Shown: positions 28,168-30,278 of the stretch, one piece after another
Position numbering within the stretch: position 1 is the first letter of the stretch
Layout of the letters: every line of letters starts with the position of its first letter
Assembly: GCA_026770585.1 (NCBI GenBank)
Contig: MU646306.1
Coordinates: 230,485 to 260,762 of the forward strand
DNA: 30,278 nt
Source of the DNA: Baffinella frigidus
Lineage: Eukaryota; Cryptophyceae; Cryptomonadales; Baffinellaceae
Direction: 5' to 3'
Program-made: the position numbers and the translations under genes
Notes under the pieces: generated by a model
What the model saw: only the letters and a program-made list of their open reading frames with translations
Database searches by the model: none
Told to the model about the DNA's origin: nothing

Positions 28168-28342
28168 TTAGGGAAACCTTCGGAAAGTTCGATAGTTTCC
28201 CAACGCATTTAGGTAGGACCTACCTACCGTAGGCTGTAGGGCTCCTAGGACCAAAATGTCCTAGAATTGTGGCCTACGGTAGGAGGTCCTAGGCAATGCC
28301 GTAGGAGAAACTACTGAACTTTCCAAAGGTTTCGCGACTAGA
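28168..28342. mobile_element. Inverted-repeat element, family L, copy 2
   Basis: Matches 2213-2393 block for block (AGGTAGGACCTACCTACCGT, GGCTCCTAGGACCAAAAT, CTACGGTAGGAGGTCCT). Better preserved at the right end (GAAACTACTGAACTTTCC). Confidence 0.75.
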
Positions 28343-28439
28343 TTCCGGGAAATGTTGGCCGCTTTTTGGTTTACCGATTTGCCGGTTTGATAGTATTATT
28401 TGAACCCAGGAAAGGTGTTACGCCCTTTCAAAACGCACC

Positions 28440-28545
28440 GTTTCGAGGAGTGTGGTGCACACCGAAAAGCGGCCAACATTTCCCGGCATCGCTTTGACGC
28501 GCTGGAAATGTTGGCCGCTTTTCGGTGTGTACCACACTCCTCGCC
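28440..28545. repeat. Perfect-arm hairpin with a third arm copy upstream
   Basis: GGAGTGTGGTGCACACCGAA ... GGCCAACATTTCC pairs with its complement across a loop of about 20 bp. A further arm fragment, GGAAATGTTGGCCGCTTTTT, lies at about 28349. Confidence 0.75.
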
Positions 28546-28554
28546 AGGTGCTCA

Positions 28555-29180
28555 GGCCGTTTCTTACGCTGGAATCGAGAAAGGAAGAATAAGAGATTGT
28601 GATTGACTTTTGAATCAAAGTACCAGTACAAATTAATAGTCTACTGCTTGACTTCTTAATCTCACGAACAGCGATTTTTGCGTTTCTTACGCTGAATTCG
28701 AGAAAGGAAGAATAAGCCCGAGGAAATGCCTGTTAGGTTATGGACCTTTTCAAGAGAAAAAGGTCGACAGATCGATAGGAACACATGACAGGATCGAGTT
28801 TTCACAAAAACGAAAACCCCCGTGCCACCTTCTTTTTCCTCTTTTCATATCTTTTTGCACAGGTTATGGATCTTTTCAAGAGAAAAAGGTCGACAGATCG
28901 ATAGGAACACATGACAACGCGTTGGCTTTTTTCTCAGAAATCACTTCTTTTTGCACAGGTTAGGGTTTTGCTAGGAATCCCGATCCATAAAACCTTGGAA
29001 AATCGGCCGCGGAGAGGCCTCTCCGCGGCCGTTCCGCGACCGATTTTTAGGAAGGAGGAATAAGCTTTTCGCTTATTCTTCCTTTCTCGATCCGTAAGAA
29101 ACGCCAATCCTCCGAAAAGGAGGTTTTGTGCTTTACAATCTCTTATTCTTCCTTTCTCGATTCCAGCGTAAGAAACGGCC
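28555..29180. mobile_element. PIF/Harbinger-like non-autonomous element, 626 bp, TSD TCA
   Basis: The TIRs are GGCCGTTTCTTACGCTGGAA and the complement ending TTCCAGCGTAAGAAACGGCC, continuing about 45 bp with few mismatches. TCA is present on both sides (28552-28554, 29181-29183). The flanks join to CGCCAGGTGCTCACACCTAC, which exists uninterrupted at 29802-29821. Inside are a second nested TIR pair (28678-28720 and 29067-29107), a duplicated block of about 52 bp (28737 and 28864, with AAGAGAAAAAGGTCGACAGA) and a GGCCGCGGAGAGGCCTCTCC palindrome. There is no transposase. GGCC-type ends and a 3-bp TSD fit PIF/Harbinger, though the usual target is TWA. Confidence 0.85.
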
Positions 29181-29354
29181 TCACACCTACAGGCATTTGG
29201 TCTCGCTGTGAGGGCTGGTGGACGGATCAGAGATTTTTTCCCAAACATCGAAAACATGGTGCACGATGACCGCACGTGGGCATGCATGGCGCCTTCCGCC
29301 AGACAGCAGTTCGTGGGGATCCGCACCCAAAGATGCTGGTGCCCCCAATCTAAT

Positions 29355-29510
29355 CCGGTCAGGTATTCAAATTAAATGCTCGGGAGTTCCCCGCATGTAC
29401 GAAAATTACTACACAGGATCTTTTGGACACGACTCTTTTATCGCCTGTGTAGTAATTTTCGTTGTATGGGGAACTCCGCCGAGTATTTACATTAAATACC
29501 TGGCCGGATG
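29355..29510. mobile_element. Inverted-repeat element, family K, copy 1
   Basis: CCGGTCAGGTATTCAAATTA ... GAAAATTACTACACAGG pairs with CCTGTGTAGTAATTTTC ... AAATACCTGGCCGG. Confidence 0.85.
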
Positions 29511-29549
29511 AAATCGTGCATTCCTGGAAGGGGCTCTCCCAGATATGAA

Positions 29550-29727
29550 ACAATCTCATCCCGCCAGGTATTTGTTTTAAATGGTTAGGAGTTCCCCGAA
29601 TACATGAAATTTACCACACAATTGGTCACGTCCAGGGCTGGACACGACTGATTTGGCCAATTGTGCAGTAAATTTCGTTGATTCGGGGAACTCCAAAGCA
29701 TTTAAATCAAATACCTGGCGGGATTAA
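29550..29727. mobile_element. Inverted-repeat element, family K, copy 2
   Basis: AATCTCATCCCGCCAGGTAT ... GGAGTTCCCCGAATACATGA pairs with GATTCGGGGAACTCC ... AAATACCTGGCGGGATT. It also contains a GTCCAGGGCTGGAC inner palindrome. It ends about 25 bp before the exon at 29753, close to its pyrimidine tract. Confidence 0.85.
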
Positions 29728-29752
29728 ATCTGACGCCTCTGCCCCTGCAAGG

Positions 29753-30192
29753 TGGTTGTCGCAGTGCGCTCAATCTTCCGCCACGTCCTCCCCAACCTCA
29801 CGCCAGGTGCTCACACCTACACCTTACACCCTGCCACCAGCCCTGGGAGGTGGCTCAAATGGTGCACAGATTTTTTTCGATGTACCTTGACATCGGGGTC
29901 AGATTCGACCCCGAACTTTTGACCTGTTTTCGGTACGCAATCGACTTTTGGAATTTATGTTCAAGAGCACTATTTGAACTTCCAAGGGCTAGTGATGCAC
30001 CTTACAGCCTAAACCCTAAACCCTAAACCCTACACCCTACACCCCGAACCCTGAAATCTACACCCTAGACCCTGAAACCTACACCCTAAACCCTTCACCC
30101 TAAACCCTAAACCCTGAATACTACCGCCAACACCCTACACCCTAGGCGAGGTGCGGGACTCAGTCTGCGGCGACAACGCGAGCTGCCTCCTG
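29753..30192 (+). CDS. Two phase-compatible exons of an unknown plus-strand gene (29753-29807, 30146-30192)
   Basis: The first exon follows CTGCCCCTGCAAG and reads VVVAVRSIFRHVLPNLTP plus one base, ending before GTGCTCACACC. The second follows ACACCCTAG and begins GCGAGGTG. The joined frame gives ...NLTPGEVRDSVCGDNASCLL, ending in phase 0 before GTACACC. Both introns carry telomere-type heptamers in the sense orientation seen in the better-defined genes. The gene continues past the window's right edge. Function not recognised. Confidence 0.5.
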
Positions 30193-30278
30193 GTACACCC
30201 CAAACCCTAAACCCTAAACCCTAAACCCTAAACCCTAAACCCTGAACCTCACACCCTAAACCCTAAACCCTAAACCCT
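29999..30278 (+). repeat. Telomere-type heptamers in introns of the right-edge gene
   Basis: CCCTAAA, CCCTACA and CCCTGAA units fill 29999-30145 (the 3' part of the intron 29808-30145) and 30195-30278 (start of the next intron, cut by the window edge). The final stretch has several perfect CCCTAAA repeats, the Arabidopsis-type telomere sequence. Confidence 0.85.

Overview
This is eukaryotic nuclear DNA, probably from an alga with a red-derived complex plastid (cryptophyte, haptophyte or ochrophyte type; the sequence does not decide which). Two observations support this. The genes are split by GT-AG introns whose phases fit. The best-resolved gene encodes a plastid-type DEAD-box RNA helicase whose N-terminus is a signal peptide ending in an ASA-F motif followed by a basic transit-like stretch. 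A 121-base N gap with a G homopolymer at 16335-16511 marks this as draft assembly.

Layout. From 1.2 to 4.9 kb there is a minus-strand gene of unknown function (exons 4943-4502 and 3831-3695). Its downstream intron dissolves into a diverged tandem array of short exon-like units (about 1.2-3.6 kb). From 5255 to 11353 there is a plus-strand five-exon gene for a GILT-family thiol reductase-like membrane protein (434 aa as spliced here). From 17926 to 14103 there is a minus-strand four-exon gene for a GUCT-domain DEAD-box helicase (810 aa) related to chloroplast RH3. Weaker exon-like pieces lie at 26.7-28.0 kb (minus) and 29.75-30.19 kb (plus, two phase-compatible exons). About 11.4-14.0 kb and 19.0-26.6 kb are nests of short inverted-repeat elements with no convincing gene. 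A stretch upstream of the helicase (17983-18570) is duplicated at 22727-23945.

Two features dominate. First, introns are filled with degenerate telomere-type heptamers (CCCTAAA, CCCTACA, CCCTGAA), always with the C-rich strand as the sense strand of the host gene. Second, several MITE-like families (called A, B, C, D, E, F, H, I, K, L and a Harbinger-like element here) are present, some nested three deep. Families B, E and H are flanked by TA. For B, paralogous empty sites inside the window show that the duplicated target is TA.

The most unusual signal is that splice-site neighbourhoods are repeated inside the introns. Pieces of an exon 3' end with its GT donor recur downstream of the real exon, and pieces of an exon 5' start with its AG acceptor recur upstream of the real exon. 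This is clear for GILT exons 2, 3 and 4, is seen as an array of about 14 units in the gene at 1.2-4.9 kb, and is weak in the helicase gene. Several copies lie between the arms of inverted repeats or beside MITE-B core sequence, which suggests capture or duplication of exon edges by MITE-like elements. The genes have no evident functional link to each other.
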